Assembly (NCBI GenBank): GCA_035636095.1
Contig: DASPZU010000067.1
Location: forward strand, 1 to 52,275
From: Gp7-AA10 sp035636095
Lineage (GTDB): Bacteria > Acidobacteriota > Thermoanaerobaculia > Gp7-AA8
Direction of reading: 5' to 3'
DNA length: 52,275 bases
In this document: piece after piece, positions 34,906-42,433 of the stretch
Layout: each line of letters begins with the position of its first letter
Numbering within the stretch: position 1 is the first letter of the stretch
Program-made: the position numbers and the translations under genes
Notes under the pieces: model-generated
The model's database searches: none
What the model was told of the DNA's origin: nothing
What the model saw: only the letters and a program-made list of their open reading frames with translations

Positions 34906-35468
34906 GACGGCACACCCTCACCCGCCGCTTCGCGGCACTGACGCGAGGTCCTTCGCCCCGCGAAGCGGGGAGAAGGTGGCGCGAAGCGCCGGATGAGGGG
35001 CGTTCTTCCCGCGGCTTCACGATCGCCGAGCTGATCACCGTCATCGCGATCATCGGCATCCTGGCGGCAGTCGCGATGCCGGTCGCTCGATTCGGCCTGA
35101 AGCGGCAGAAGGAGATCGAGCTGCACGAACGGCTGCGCAGGATCACCAGCGCGATCGATCAATATCGCGAGCTTCGCAATGCGCAGGGGCCGGCGGCGAT
35201 CAAGAAGCCGCCCGACTTCGGCCAGCGCGATTATCCCAAAACCCTCGAAGAGCTGACCAAGCCCATCGAGTTGAACAACGGAAAGATGATCCGCCTGCTT
35301 CGCGAGCGCGATCTCATCGATCCCATGACCGGCAAAAAGGAGTGGAACACGCTCTCCGACAACGATGATCCCGACACGTCACAGAGCAACGGCGACAACG
35401 TGTTCGAGGTGCATTCGAAATCGACGGCGCTCGCGCTCGACGGTAAGACGCACTACAACCAATGGTGA
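34902..35468 (+). CDS. GspG-like pseudopilin with a repeat-derived 37-residue leader
   Basis: The mature part starts at G|FTIAELITVIAIIGILAAVA, Glu5 present, and continues as a GspG/PilA-like helix and a small domain (MTGKKEWNTLSDNDDPD). ATG 34902 overlaps the pilQ stop (ATGA). The leader is 37 residues instead of the usual 6-12 and is almost entirely encoded by a palindromic DNA element (34915-34999), which explains its Arg/Pro-rich sequence. No later in-frame start exists before the cleavage site. Confidence 0.85.
   Translation: MRRHTLTRRFAALTRGPSPREAGRRWREAPDEGRSSRGFTIAELITVIAIIGILAAVAMPVARFGLKRQKEIELHERLRRITSAIDQYRELRNAQGPAAIKKPPDFGQRDYPKTLEELTKPIELNNGKMIRLLRERDLIDPMTGKKEWNTLSDNDDPDTSQSNGDNVFEVHSKSTALALDGKTHYNQW
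34915..34999. repeat. Cloverleaf-shaped palindromic element inside a pseudopilin leader
   Basis: Outer arms CCCTCACCCG and CGGATGAGGG (9 of 10 pairs) enclose three hairpins: GCCGC-TTC-GCGGC (34924-34936), CCTTCGCCCCGC-GAA-GCGGGGAGAAGG (34950-34976) and GGCGC-GAA-GCGCC (34978-34990). Each loop is GAA or its complement TTC. The four-arm fold resembles mobile REP/MITE-type elements. It is read in frame as the leader peptide of the pseudopilin. Confidence 0.85.
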
Positions 35469-35480
35469 TTCGACAACGAC

Positions 35481-35912
35481 ATGTGGCGACCTAAACGAAA
35501 CGAACTCGGATTCACGCTGATTGAACTCATCGTCGTGGTCACGATCATCGGCATCCTTGCCGGCGTCGCGATCTCGAACGTGAGGTACGCACAACAGAAA
35601 GCGCGCGAAGCGGCATTGCGCCACGATCTGTTCGAGATGCGCAAGGCCATCGACGACTACTACGCCGACAAGCAGAAATATCCCGACAGTCTCCAGACGC
35701 TCGTCGGCGAGAAATACCTGCGCTCGCTACCGAAAGATCCGATCACGCAGCGCAGCGACTGGGAAGAAGTGCAGGCTTCGACCGATCCGAACGATCCCGC
35801 CGCTGTCGACACTTCCGGCGACCAGGCCGCCGCCACGCCGGGCATCATCGACGTTCGCAGCGCCGCGCCGGGGAACGGCCTCGATGGAACACCGTACAAG
35901 GACTATCCGTAG
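35481..35912 (+). CDS. GspG-type major pseudopilin
   Basis: A 143-residue pseudopilin with leader MWRPKRNELG and mature start FTLIELIVVVTIIGILAGVA (Glu5). The GspG signature follows: DDYYADKQKYPDSLQTL, then YLRSLPKDPITQRSDWEEV, the region that holds the calcium site in T2SS major pseudopilins. This points to a type II secretion-like filament rather than a classical pilin. The next gene starts inside its 3' end (29-bp overlap). Confidence 0.9.
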   Translation: MWRPKRNELGFTLIELIVVVTIIGILAGVAISNVRYAQQKAREAALRHDLFEMRKAIDDYYADKQKYPDSLQTLVGEKYLRSLPKDPITQRSDWEEVQASTDPNDPAAVDTSGDQAAATPGIIDVRSAAPGNGLDGTPYKDYP

Positions 35913-36462
35913 AAGCGAGCGAGGGTTCACCCTCGCCGCCCTGATCGTCATCATGACCCTCATGATGATCGTGGTCGCGTACACCGTTCCACGCGCGTGG
36001 TCGATCATCGTGCAGCGCGACCGCGAGCTGCAGACGATCCACATCATGAAGCAGTATGCAAAAGCGATCGACGCTTTCGAGGCCAAGAATCATGTGCTTC
36101 CGGTCAACATCGCTCAATTGAGGGATGCGCGTCAGCCTCGCTTCCTTCGCGGGAACGGCAAGGACGACACCATCGATCCGCTGACCGGTCAGGTCGATTG
36201 GCTGATCGTCACGCAAGCGGCCGCCGGACCGCAGATCGGGGCGCCTGGGTTGGCTGCCCCGCAGACAAACACGGCCCCGCCCGGCATTCCCATGAAAGAC
36301 TACGCTGGGGGACCCTTCATCGGCATAAGACCACCCAAAAATGGAAGCGGCTTGGTCACTCTCATGGGCGCCGACAAATACGACCAGTGGCACTACACCG
36401 TCCTCGACTATCGAAATGAAAGGGCCGCACGCCTCGCGGCCGCAACCCGAATCTGGCAATAG
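35884..36462 (+). CDS. Pseudopilin lacking Glu5
   Basis: This 192-residue protein has leader MEHRTRTIRRSERG and mature N-terminus FTLAALIVIMTLMMIVV. Residue 5 is Ala instead of the Glu needed for normal subunit packing, as in GspK-type tip subunits. The rest is a GspG-like helix (IMKQYAKAIDAFEAKNHVLP), a DPLTGQVDW motif and an AWSI segment. It probably caps or starts a filament with the two pseudopilins before it. It is much shorter than known GspK proteins. Confidence 0.85.
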   Translation: MEHRTRTIRRSERGFTLAALIVIMTLMMIVVAYTVPRAWSIIVQRDRELQTIHIMKQYAKAIDAFEAKNHVLPVNIAQLRDARQPRFLRGNGKDDTIDPLTGQVDWLIVTQAAAGPQIGAPGLAAPQTNTAPPGIPMKDYAGGPFIGIRPPKNGSGLVTLMGADKYDQWHYTVLDYRNERAARLAAATRIWQ

Positions 36463-36483
36463 CCCTCAGCCGTCTCCGGTTAC

Positions 36484-36489
36484 TAAAAT
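36484..36489 (+). promoter_or_regulatory. TAAAAT -10 candidate before the M16 gene
   Basis: TAAAAT is 7 nt before ATG 36497 (4 nt before ATG 36494) and no Shine-Dalgarno is present. This would give a leaderless message from ATG 36497. Confidence 0.35.
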
Positions 36490-36493
36490 TCTC

Positions 36494-37789
36494 ATGATGG
36501 CCACCAAAGCCATGCCGACGACTGTCAGCCGGCACGTTCTCCCATCGGGGATGACGATCCTGATCGAGACGCTTCCGTACGTCCGATCGGCGTCGCTGGG
36601 CTACTACCTGCGCAGCGGCTCGGCGGTGGAATCGCAGGAGCACGGCGGCGCGTCGCACTTCCTCGAACACCTGGTCTTCAAAGGCACCGCAACACGATCG
36701 ACCAGCGACATCGCGCAGGTCATCGACATCCTGGGCGGCGACGTCGATGCGTTCACCGGCAAGGAGTACACGTCGTTCTACGCGCACGTGCTCGACGAGC
36801 AGCTTGAAACGGCGCTCGATCTGCTGACCGAAATCGTCGTTTCGCCGCGTTTCAGCGACAAGGACCTCGAAGCGGAGCGGTCGGTCATCCTCGAGGAAAT
36901 CAAGATGGTCGAGGACACGCCGGACGACCTTGTGCACGAGATTTTCGTCACGTCATTCTGGCCCGACCACCCTCTCGGCCGCCCGATTCTCGGCACCGAG
37001 GAAACGGTCAATCGTCTCCGCCGCGAGCAGATTCTTTCGCATTACGCGGAAACATTTCATCCGGCCAATATCATCTTCGCGGCCTCGGGCAACATCCGGC
37101 CCGAGCAGATCGTGCCGTATCTGGAGAAGCACTTTCCGGCCGATCCGCTGCCCGCAACGCGACGCGATTGGCCCGCTCCGCTCCCGAAACAGCACGTGAT
37201 GCTTCGCGAGAAACGCGAGCTCGAGCAGGTGCATCTTTGTCTCGGCTCCAAAGGATTTGCACAGCAGGGCGGCGAACGCTACGCCGCCGCGCTCTTCAAT
37301 GCCATCCTCGGCGGCGGCATGTCATCGCGACTCTTTCAGCGCATTCGTGAGAAAGAGGGCCTGGTCTACACCGTGATGTCGTATCACAACGGCTACCTCA
37401 ACGGCGGATATGAAGCCGTGTACGCGGCGTGCGCACCGCGAAATCTGCGCCGCGTTCTGACGCTGACGCTCGATGAGATGCGCAATATCAAACAGAACGG
37501 AGCCACCATGCAGGAGCTGGCCGCGGCCAAGCTCCATCTGAAAGGCTCGATCCTGCTTTCGCTGGAATCGACCATCAGCCGCATGTCGGGAATCGCGCGA
37601 CAGGAGTACTACTTTGGCCGTCAGTTCTCGGCCGACGAGATCATTCAGCAGATCGACGCCGTGACGCTCGAAGATATCCAGGGCGTCGCCAAAGCCATCG
37701 TCGATCCCGAATCGTTGTCGCTGACACTCCTCGGCAATCTCAAGTCGCCGGGGTTCTCGACGGATATGTTGCGCGAAGCGGTAGCATAG
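36494..37789 (+). CDS. M16 family zinc peptidase
   Basis: The 431-residue protein has the inverted zinc motif HFLEH (55-59) and the distal Glu in VILEEIKMVED (about 134-135), so the catalytic half is intact. The second M16 domain (about 175-360) has GGGMSSRLFQRIREKEGLVY. The size and single catalytic domain match PqqL/PepR/mitochondrial processing peptidase-like M16B enzymes, which cut leader peptides or small peptides. No signal peptide is visible. The terminal 145 bp overlap the 3' end of the opposite L,D-transpeptidase frame. Confidence 0.92.
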   Translation: MMATKAMPTTVSRHVLPSGMTILIETLPYVRSASLGYYLRSGSAVESQEHGGASHFLEHLVFKGTATRSTSDIAQVIDILGGDVDAFTGKEYTSFYAHVLDEQLETALDLLTEIVVSPRFSDKDLEAERSVILEEIKMVEDTPDDLVHEIFVTSFWPDHPLGRPILGTEETVNRLRREQILSHYAETFHPANIIFAASGNIRPEQIVPYLEKHFPADPLPATRRDWPAPLPKQHVMLREKRELEQVHLCLGSKGFAQQGGERYAAALFNAILGGGMSSRLFQRIREKEGLVYTVMSYHNGYLNGGYEAVYAACAPRNLRRVLTLTLDEMRNIKQNGATMQELAAAKLHLKGSILLSLESTISRMSGIARQEYYFGRQFSADEIIQQIDAVTLEDIQGVAKAIVDPESLSLTLLGNLKSPGFSTDMLREAVA

Positions 37790-39084
37790 CCTTTGGAGTG
37801 CGGTGCCTTGGCACCGCCTTCACGGCCGCAGCTTGCCGCCGCACTCCGAAAGGCCTCCGGCAAACCTTTCTTTCGCCGGTCCACAAACGCGACCGTCACG
37901 CCCGGCGCGACGCGGTGCTCGATCTCGGTGGCATCCCAATTCGTCAGCCGCACGCAGCCGTGCGATGACGCGTAACCGATCGTTTCCGGATCGGGCGTGC
38001 CGTGGATCCCGTAGTGCTCCTTGCTCAGCGCCATCCACACCACGCCCACGGGCGTGTTCGGGCCGGGCGGGAGGTGGGCGTCGGGCTCGGTGTCGGGAAC
38101 TTCGTGGTAGAGCGTCGGATCGTAGTGGAAGCTCGGATTCGGGAAGATCTTGACGATGTGCAGCGTCTCGCTCGGCGACGGATCGTAGCCCGCGCCGAGC
38201 GTCGTGGGGGCGTGAAAAACCAGATTGCCGGCCGTGTCGAAGCCGTTGAACGAATTGCCGGCGATCGAGATGACGATCTTCGCGATGTCGGGTTGATCGG
38301 CCGGCATCGGCGGGCGCACGTTAAGCACATTGATGGTCGCGCCGGCATTGAGCTCTGAAAACTTCACCTCGGGATTGAGCGTCTCGAGGAAATCCTGATC
38401 GACGTGAAAACGCTCGGCGATTTCCTCGCGAAGGCTCTCGTAGCCGAGGTAGCTGCGTCGCGCTTTTTCGTACGGGCTGTCGGGCACCGGTCGAAACGGC
38501 CCCTTCACGTCGTCGGCGGTGAGCGTGTATTTCACGACAACGGGCGCGTATCCCGCTTCAGCCGCCAACCGCCGAAAAGTTTGCTCATCGATGTCCCCGG
38601 TCGCCTCGAGTCCACGAGCACGCTGATACCACCACACCGTGATCGCCGAATTGCGTCCCCAGCGGCCATCGATCGCGCCGACGGCGAAATGAATTCGATC
38701 GAGATAGACCTGCGCCCGCAGCACCGACGGCCCGCGCACGTCGCCCGTGATCGGGACATTGACCGGAGCGTTGTTGATGGCCATGGCATCGAGGCCCTTG
38801 AATGTCTCCTTGACGCCGGTCACCAGTTGGAAATTGGCCGGCGGTTGCGCCGCTGCGGCCTGCTGTTGCCGCTGCCGTTCGGCTTCCGCCTGCTGAGCCC
38901 GGAAGGACTCGAGTTGCCGCCACTGCTGATCGAATCGCTCCTTTTCGCGGGTGGCCGGATCATCGCGCTGCCCGAGGGGCGCGCTGATGTCTTCGGCGAT
39001 GTCTTTGACTTTCTCTTTGACCTTTGCGACCGGCTCGCCGCATGCGATCGCCGTCAGTATGAGTATCGGAATGAGCTGCTTCAT
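37645..39084 (-). CDS. L,D-transpeptidase (YkuD) with a repeat-derived C-terminal tail
   Basis: A 479-residue envelope protein with a weak lipobox (TAIAC, Cys15), a Gln/Ala-rich coiled linker and a peptidoglycan-binding-like helical domain (AVGAIDGRWGRNSAITVWW). A LysM-like stretch (EIAERFHVDQDFLETLNP) comes next, followed by a YkuD domain with the catalytic signature HGT...SSHGCVRL. It cross-links peptidoglycan or attaches lipoproteins. The natural end is near VTVAFVDRRK. The last about 70 residues come from a palindromic element (37790-37853) and then from the antisense strand of the M16 gene. Confidence 0.88.
   Translation of the reverse strand: MKQLIPILILTAIACGEPVAKVKEKVKDIAEDISAPLGQRDDPATREKERFDQQWRQLESFRAQQAEAERQRQQQAAAAQPPANFQLVTGVKETFKGLDAMAINNAPVNVPITGDVRGPSVLRAQVYLDRIHFAVGAIDGRWGRNSAITVWWYQRARGLEATGDIDEQTFRRLAAEAGYAPVVVKYTLTADDVKGPFRPVPDSPYEKARRSYLGYESLREEIAERFHVDQDFLETLNPEVKFSELNAGATINVLNVRPPMPADQPDIAKIVISIAGNSFNGFDTAGNLVFHAPTTLGAGYDPSPSETLHIVKIFPNPSFHYDPTLYHEVPDTEPDAHLPPGPNTPVGVVWMALSKEHYGIHGTPDPETIGYASSHGCVRLTNWDATEIEHRVAPGVTVAFVDRRKKGLPEAFRSAAASCGREGGAKAPHSKGYATASRNISVENPGDLRLPRSVSDNDSGSTMALATPWISSSVTASIC
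37790..37853. repeat. Palindromic element between M16 and L,D-transpeptidase genes
   Basis: It starts at the base after the M16 stop codon. Outer arms CCTTTGGAGTGCGG and CCGCACTCCGAAAGG pair apart from one extra base. Inside are GGTGCC-TT-GGCACC and an imperfect second hairpin around CCGCAGCTTGCCGC. It reads through as coding sequence for the L,D-transpeptidase tail. Confidence 0.8.
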
Positions 39085-39128
39085 GAGATCGTCTCAAAGC
39101 AGCGGCTGTGCCACACTAATACGCGTCC

Positions 39129-40787
39129 ATGATCACCTACCTCAAGGTGCGCAACCTGGCGATCGTCGAGGAGCTGGAAATCGAGCCGGGAAGCGGCCTG
39201 AATGTCCTCACCGGGGAAACCGGAGCCGGCAAATCGCTGCTGATCGATTCCCTCGAGTTTCTTCGAGGCGCACGGGGGTCGACCGAGATGATCCGCGGCG
39301 GCGCCGAGAAAATGTCAGCCGAAGCTGTCATCGAGACCAACGGGAAAGCCGAGATGATCGTCAAGCGCGAGATCGCCGCCAACGGCCGCGGACGCGTTGC
39401 GATCGACGGCTCGATCTTCTCCGTTCGCGAGCTGGAGACCTCGATGGAACCGCTGCTCGAAATTCACGGCCAGAGCGATTCGCATCTGCGCGTGGCAGGA
39501 CAGACGTATCGCGAATTGATCGATCAGTACGGCGGCCACGATGCTCTGCTCGAGCAAGCTGGCACTGCATTCCGCGCCTGGCGCGATGCGGCCGGCGAGC
39601 TGGAGGACCTCACGCGCGCTCAAAAGGACCGCTCGCTGCGCCTCGACCTCCTGAAATATCAGATCGACGAAGTCTCGGCCGCGAAACTGCAGTCGAATGA
39701 AGAGGAGGAGCTCCGCGCCGAGCGCAGCGTGCTGGCGCACGCCCAGGAGATGATCGAATCGACCGCCGGAGCATTCGCGGCCATCGAGGAGAACGAAGAC
39801 TCGGCGCTGGCGCAGCTCACGCGCGCCGCGCACATGCTGCAGCCGCTGGCAGGCGAAATCGAAAAGATCGGAAGTCTCTCGGCCGAGTTGCAGGAGGTCG
39901 TCTATCGATTGCAGGACACAGCGCGCACGCTTGCGTCGCTCAGCGAGTCGGTGCGTCATGATCCGGCGCGACTCGAGGCCGTTGAAGAACGCCTCGCGAC
40001 CATCGAGCGGCTCAAGAAAAAATACGGCGGATCCGTCGATGCCGCGTTGCAGCAACTCGATAACAGCAAAAAGGAATTCGACACGCTCAACGATTTCGAA
40101 TCGAGCGTCGACAAGCTCCAGAGAATCGAGCAGAAAAATCGCACCGCCTACCACAGCGCCGCAGAAAAGCTGTCGACGGCGCGCAAAAAAGCGGCGCGCG
40201 CATTCGAGCCGGCCGTGCAGAGCGAGCTACGCGACCTCGCCATGGAGCGCACCACCATCGGCGTGACCATCGATCAGGCCAACGACAGCGAGACCGGGTT
40301 CGATCGCGTCGAGATTCTCGTCGCTCCGAACAAGGGCGAGGATCCGAAGCCGATGCAGCGAATCGCTTCCGGCGGCGAGCTGTCGCGCATCCAGCTCGCG
40401 ATCGCCGCCGCGCTCTTCAAAACGTCACAGAAGTCGGCCCAGGCCACCTTGGTGTTCGATGAGATCGATGCCGGCATCGGAGGGCGGGTGGCGGAGGTCG
40501 TCGGCCGCAAGCTGCAGGAGCTTTCGGCCGTCAATCAGGTCATCTGCGTGACGCATCTCCCACAGATCGCGAGCTTCGCATCGACGCACTTTTTCGTTTG
40601 GAAAGAAGATTCCGGCGGTCACACGCGCGCTCGCATTCGTCGTCTCGACCAAGGCGAGGAACGGGTCAAGGAGATCGCGAGAATGCTGGGGGGAGAAAAG
40701 GTCCCGGCGTCCGCGGTCGTGCACGCGCGCGAGCTGCTGAGTGGGGCGAAACGTGAAGCGATGGCAAGTCGCCGGCGCGCCAACTGA
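39129..40787 (+). CDS. recN: DNA repair protein RecN
   Basis: This 552-residue SMC-like ATPase has Walker A GETGAGKS (29-36), a long coiled coil (about 150-370), the ABC signature SGGELSRIQLA and Walker B VFDEIDAGIGG, then the His switch ITHLPQIAS-type motif (CVTHLPQIAS). RecN holds broken DNA ends during double-strand break repair. No LexA box is evident in the short 44-bp upstream gap. The 3' end overlaps tsaC. Confidence 0.95.
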   Translation: MITYLKVRNLAIVEELEIEPGSGLNVLTGETGAGKSLLIDSLEFLRGARGSTEMIRGGAEKMSAEAVIETNGKAEMIVKREIAANGRGRVAIDGSIFSVRELETSMEPLLEIHGQSDSHLRVAGQTYRELIDQYGGHDALLEQAGTAFRAWRDAAGELEDLTRAQKDRSLRLDLLKYQIDEVSAAKLQSNEEEELRAERSVLAHAQEMIESTAGAFAAIEENEDSALAQLTRAAHMLQPLAGEIEKIGSLSAELQEVVYRLQDTARTLASLSESVRHDPARLEAVEERLATIERLKKKYGGSVDAALQQLDNSKKEFDTLNDFESSVDKLQRIEQKNRTAYHSAAEKLSTARKKAARAFEPAVQSELRDLAMERTTIGVTIDQANDSETGFDRVEILVAPNKGEDPKPMQRIASGGELSRIQLAIAAALFKTSQKSAQATLVFDEIDAGIGGRVAEVVGRKLQELSAVNQVICVTHLPQIASFASTHFFVWKEDSGGHTRARIRRLDQGEERVKEIARMLGGEKVPASAVVHARELLSGAKREAMASRRRAN

Positions 40788-41334
40788 GGCACAACTCGAC
40801 GAGATCGCGGCGCTGCTGCGATCGGGCGGAATCGTTCTCCTTCCGACCGACACCATCTATGGACTGCATGGACTTCCCTCCGAGTCGGCAAGAATCGCGA
40901 CCATCAAGTACCGCGACGAAGAAAAACGCTTCCTGCTCATCTCCTCCTCGATCGAACAGCTCCGATCCCTCGGCATCGACGTCCCTTCTGCGCTGAACAA
41001 GATCTGGCCCGCGCCGATGACCGCGGTTTTGCGCCGAGGAGGAGCGACGGTCGCGGCGCGCGTCCCCGATTTGAAGTGGCTCCGCGACCTTCTCGAGCGT
41101 ACCGGACCACTGATTTCGACCAGCGCGAATCGCAGTGGCGATCCGCCGATCTCCGTTACCGATGAATTGAGGTCTGACCTTTTGAGCGCGATCGACGGCG
41201 TGGTCGACGCAGGTCGCCGTGAAGGAAAACCTTCGGCAATTGTTGACTTTACCGAAACTGAGCCGCGGTTCATTCGGGAGGGCGATCCACGGTTTGCACA
41301 GATGCTGCGGAAAACGCTGTCGAAAAAGCTGTGA
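40753..41334 (+). CDS. tsaC: L-threonylcarbamoyladenylate synthase (TsaC/YrdC family)
   Basis: A 193-residue YrdC-domain protein with the motifs LLPTDTIYGLHG, a KYRDEEKRF substrate loop (usually KxR...P) and LISTSANRSGDPP. It makes threonylcarbamoyl-AMP for the t6A37 modification of ANN-decoding tRNAs. It is short, without the Sua5 C-terminal domain, hence TsaC type. GTG 40753 is preferred; GTG 40741 in the same frame is possible. It overlaps the recN end by about 35 bp. Confidence 0.88.
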   Translation: MKRWQVAGAPTEAQLDEIAALLRSGGIVLLPTDTIYGLHGLPSESARIATIKYRDEEKRFLLISSSIEQLRSLGIDVPSALNKIWPAPMTAVLRRGGATVAARVPDLKWLRDLLERTGPLISTSANRSGDPPISVTDELRSDLLSAIDGVVDAGRREGKPSAIVDFTETEPRFIREGDPRFAQMLRKTLSKKL

Positions 41335-41620
41335 AAAACGTTCAAAGGTGCAAAAAATGCACGCCTCTAAGCAAAATGCACAAACGTGTGGGCGAAGCGC
41401 GCAAACCGATCAAAAGGCAGATGTTGGCCGATTTCAGCCCAACCATTGCATCGCAACTTGTGCACTTTTCCGCGCCGCCTAACACTTTCCACAGCATTGC
41501 CCGGAAATTTGCCGTCCCTCCGTAAGTTGGTTTAGGGCCCAATCTACGCGGGTTCTGGACGTGCACCCTCGTGTTATTGATTGCAACCCTCCTCGGAAAT
41601 GACATTAGAATCGACTGACT
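41335..41620. other. 286-bp intergenic stretch with clustered TGCAC boxes and hemQ promoter
   Basis: No gene is seen. TGCAC/GTGCA boxes recur at 41348, 41358, 41377, 41460 and 41561, the last two as full GTGCAC palindromes. The first two form the dyad GTGCAAAAAATGCAC. Near the end, TTGCAA (41581-41586) and TAGAAT (41606-41611) make a plausible hemQ promoter with a 19-bp spacer and only about 3-9 nt of leader before ATG 41621. Confidence 0.4.
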
Positions 41621-42355
41621 ATGACCGCCATCGACACTTCCGCGCAGCCAACTCGCGCCGGTGAGAAAGAGCTCCAGCGCCAGTTCGTCAACTTCATGTT
41701 CTTCAAAGTCGACCGCGCGTTCCGCCGCGAGAACGCCGAAGTCAAAGTGCAGGCGAAACGCGAGTTCGCCGATCTGGTGCAGAAGTTCAGCACCTCGATG
41801 ATGCTCCTGCCCTATTCCAACATCGGACTCAAATCCACTGTCGACTTCATGCTGTGGCGCATCAGCTTCGAGATCGAGCCGCTGCAGCAAATGGCCACGG
41901 CTATCAACAAATCAGTTCTGGGCCGGTATCTCGATGTGCCGCACTCGTATCTGGCCATGACGAAGCATTCGCAGTACGTGCAGGAACATGCACACGAAGG
42001 TCAGGAAGGGCGCCGACTGCGCATCGTGCCGGGCAAAAAGCCATTTCTGTTCGTCTATCCGTTCGTGAAGACGCGCGATTGGTATCTGCTGCCGCAGCCC
42101 GAGCGCCAGCGCATCATGAACGAGCACATCGCGGTCGGACACAAGTATCCGCGCGTCAAGATCAACACCACCTATTCGTTCGGCCTCGACGATCAGGACT
42201 TCGTGGTGGCATTCGAGGCGGAGTCGCCGGCCGAGTTCCTCGACCTGGTGCAGGAGCTGCGCGAGACCGAGTCGTCGAAGTACACCGTTCGCGACACGCC
42301 GATGTACACCTGCCGCCGCGCGACGATCGCGGAGATCCTCGACTCAGTGGCGTGA
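41621..42355 (+). CDS. hemQ: Coproheme decarboxylase HemQ (chlorite dismutase family)
   Basis: The 244-residue protein belongs to the chlorite dismutase fold. The diagnostic C-terminal half has YPFVKTRDWYLLP with Tyr146 and the helix NEHIAVGHKYPRVK with His174. These agree well with the catalytic Tyr and proximal heme His of HemQ proteins. It ends DTPMYTCRR. HemQ converts coproheme III to heme b in the coproporphyrin-dependent pathway. True chlorite dismutase is unlikely for an isolated gene with this sequence style. A palindromic element begins 2 bp after the stop. Confidence 0.9.
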   Translation: MTAIDTSAQPTRAGEKELQRQFVNFMFFKVDRAFRRENAEVKVQAKREFADLVQKFSTSMMLLPYSNIGLKSTVDFMLWRISFEIEPLQQMATAINKSVLGRYLDVPHSYLAMTKHSQYVQEHAHEGQEGRRLRIVPGKKPFLFVYPFVKTRDWYLLPQPERQRIMNEHIAVGHKYPRVKINTTYSFGLDDQDFVVAFEAESPAEFLDLVQELRETESSKYTVRDTPMYTCRRATIAEILDSVA

Positions 42356-42357
42356 TC

Positions 42358-42433
42358 GTGGGGCGCCGCCGACCTCGGCTGCGTAACGAATCGCCGGCGA
42401 GGTCGCCGGCGCTCCACTCACGCTCGGGATGAC
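42358..42433. repeat. Palindromic element between hemQ and MFS gene
   Basis: Arms GCGCCGCCGACCTCG (42363-42377) and CGAGGTCGCCGGCGC (42398-42412) pair at 14 of 15 positions, extended by GTGG/CCAC. The outer end CTCGGGATGAC resembles the CTCAGGATGAC end of the 51387-51464 element. The minus-strand MFS gene finishes inside it; its last residues SSRA and its stop are encoded by the element end. Confidence 0.75.

Noticed and set aside
40741..40787. recN/tsaC overlap as a fusion
   Set aside because: They are in different frames and each has complete family ends.
41621..42355. True chlorite dismutase
   Set aside because: The Tyr146 and His174 positions and the absence of chlorate-reductase genes fit HemQ.
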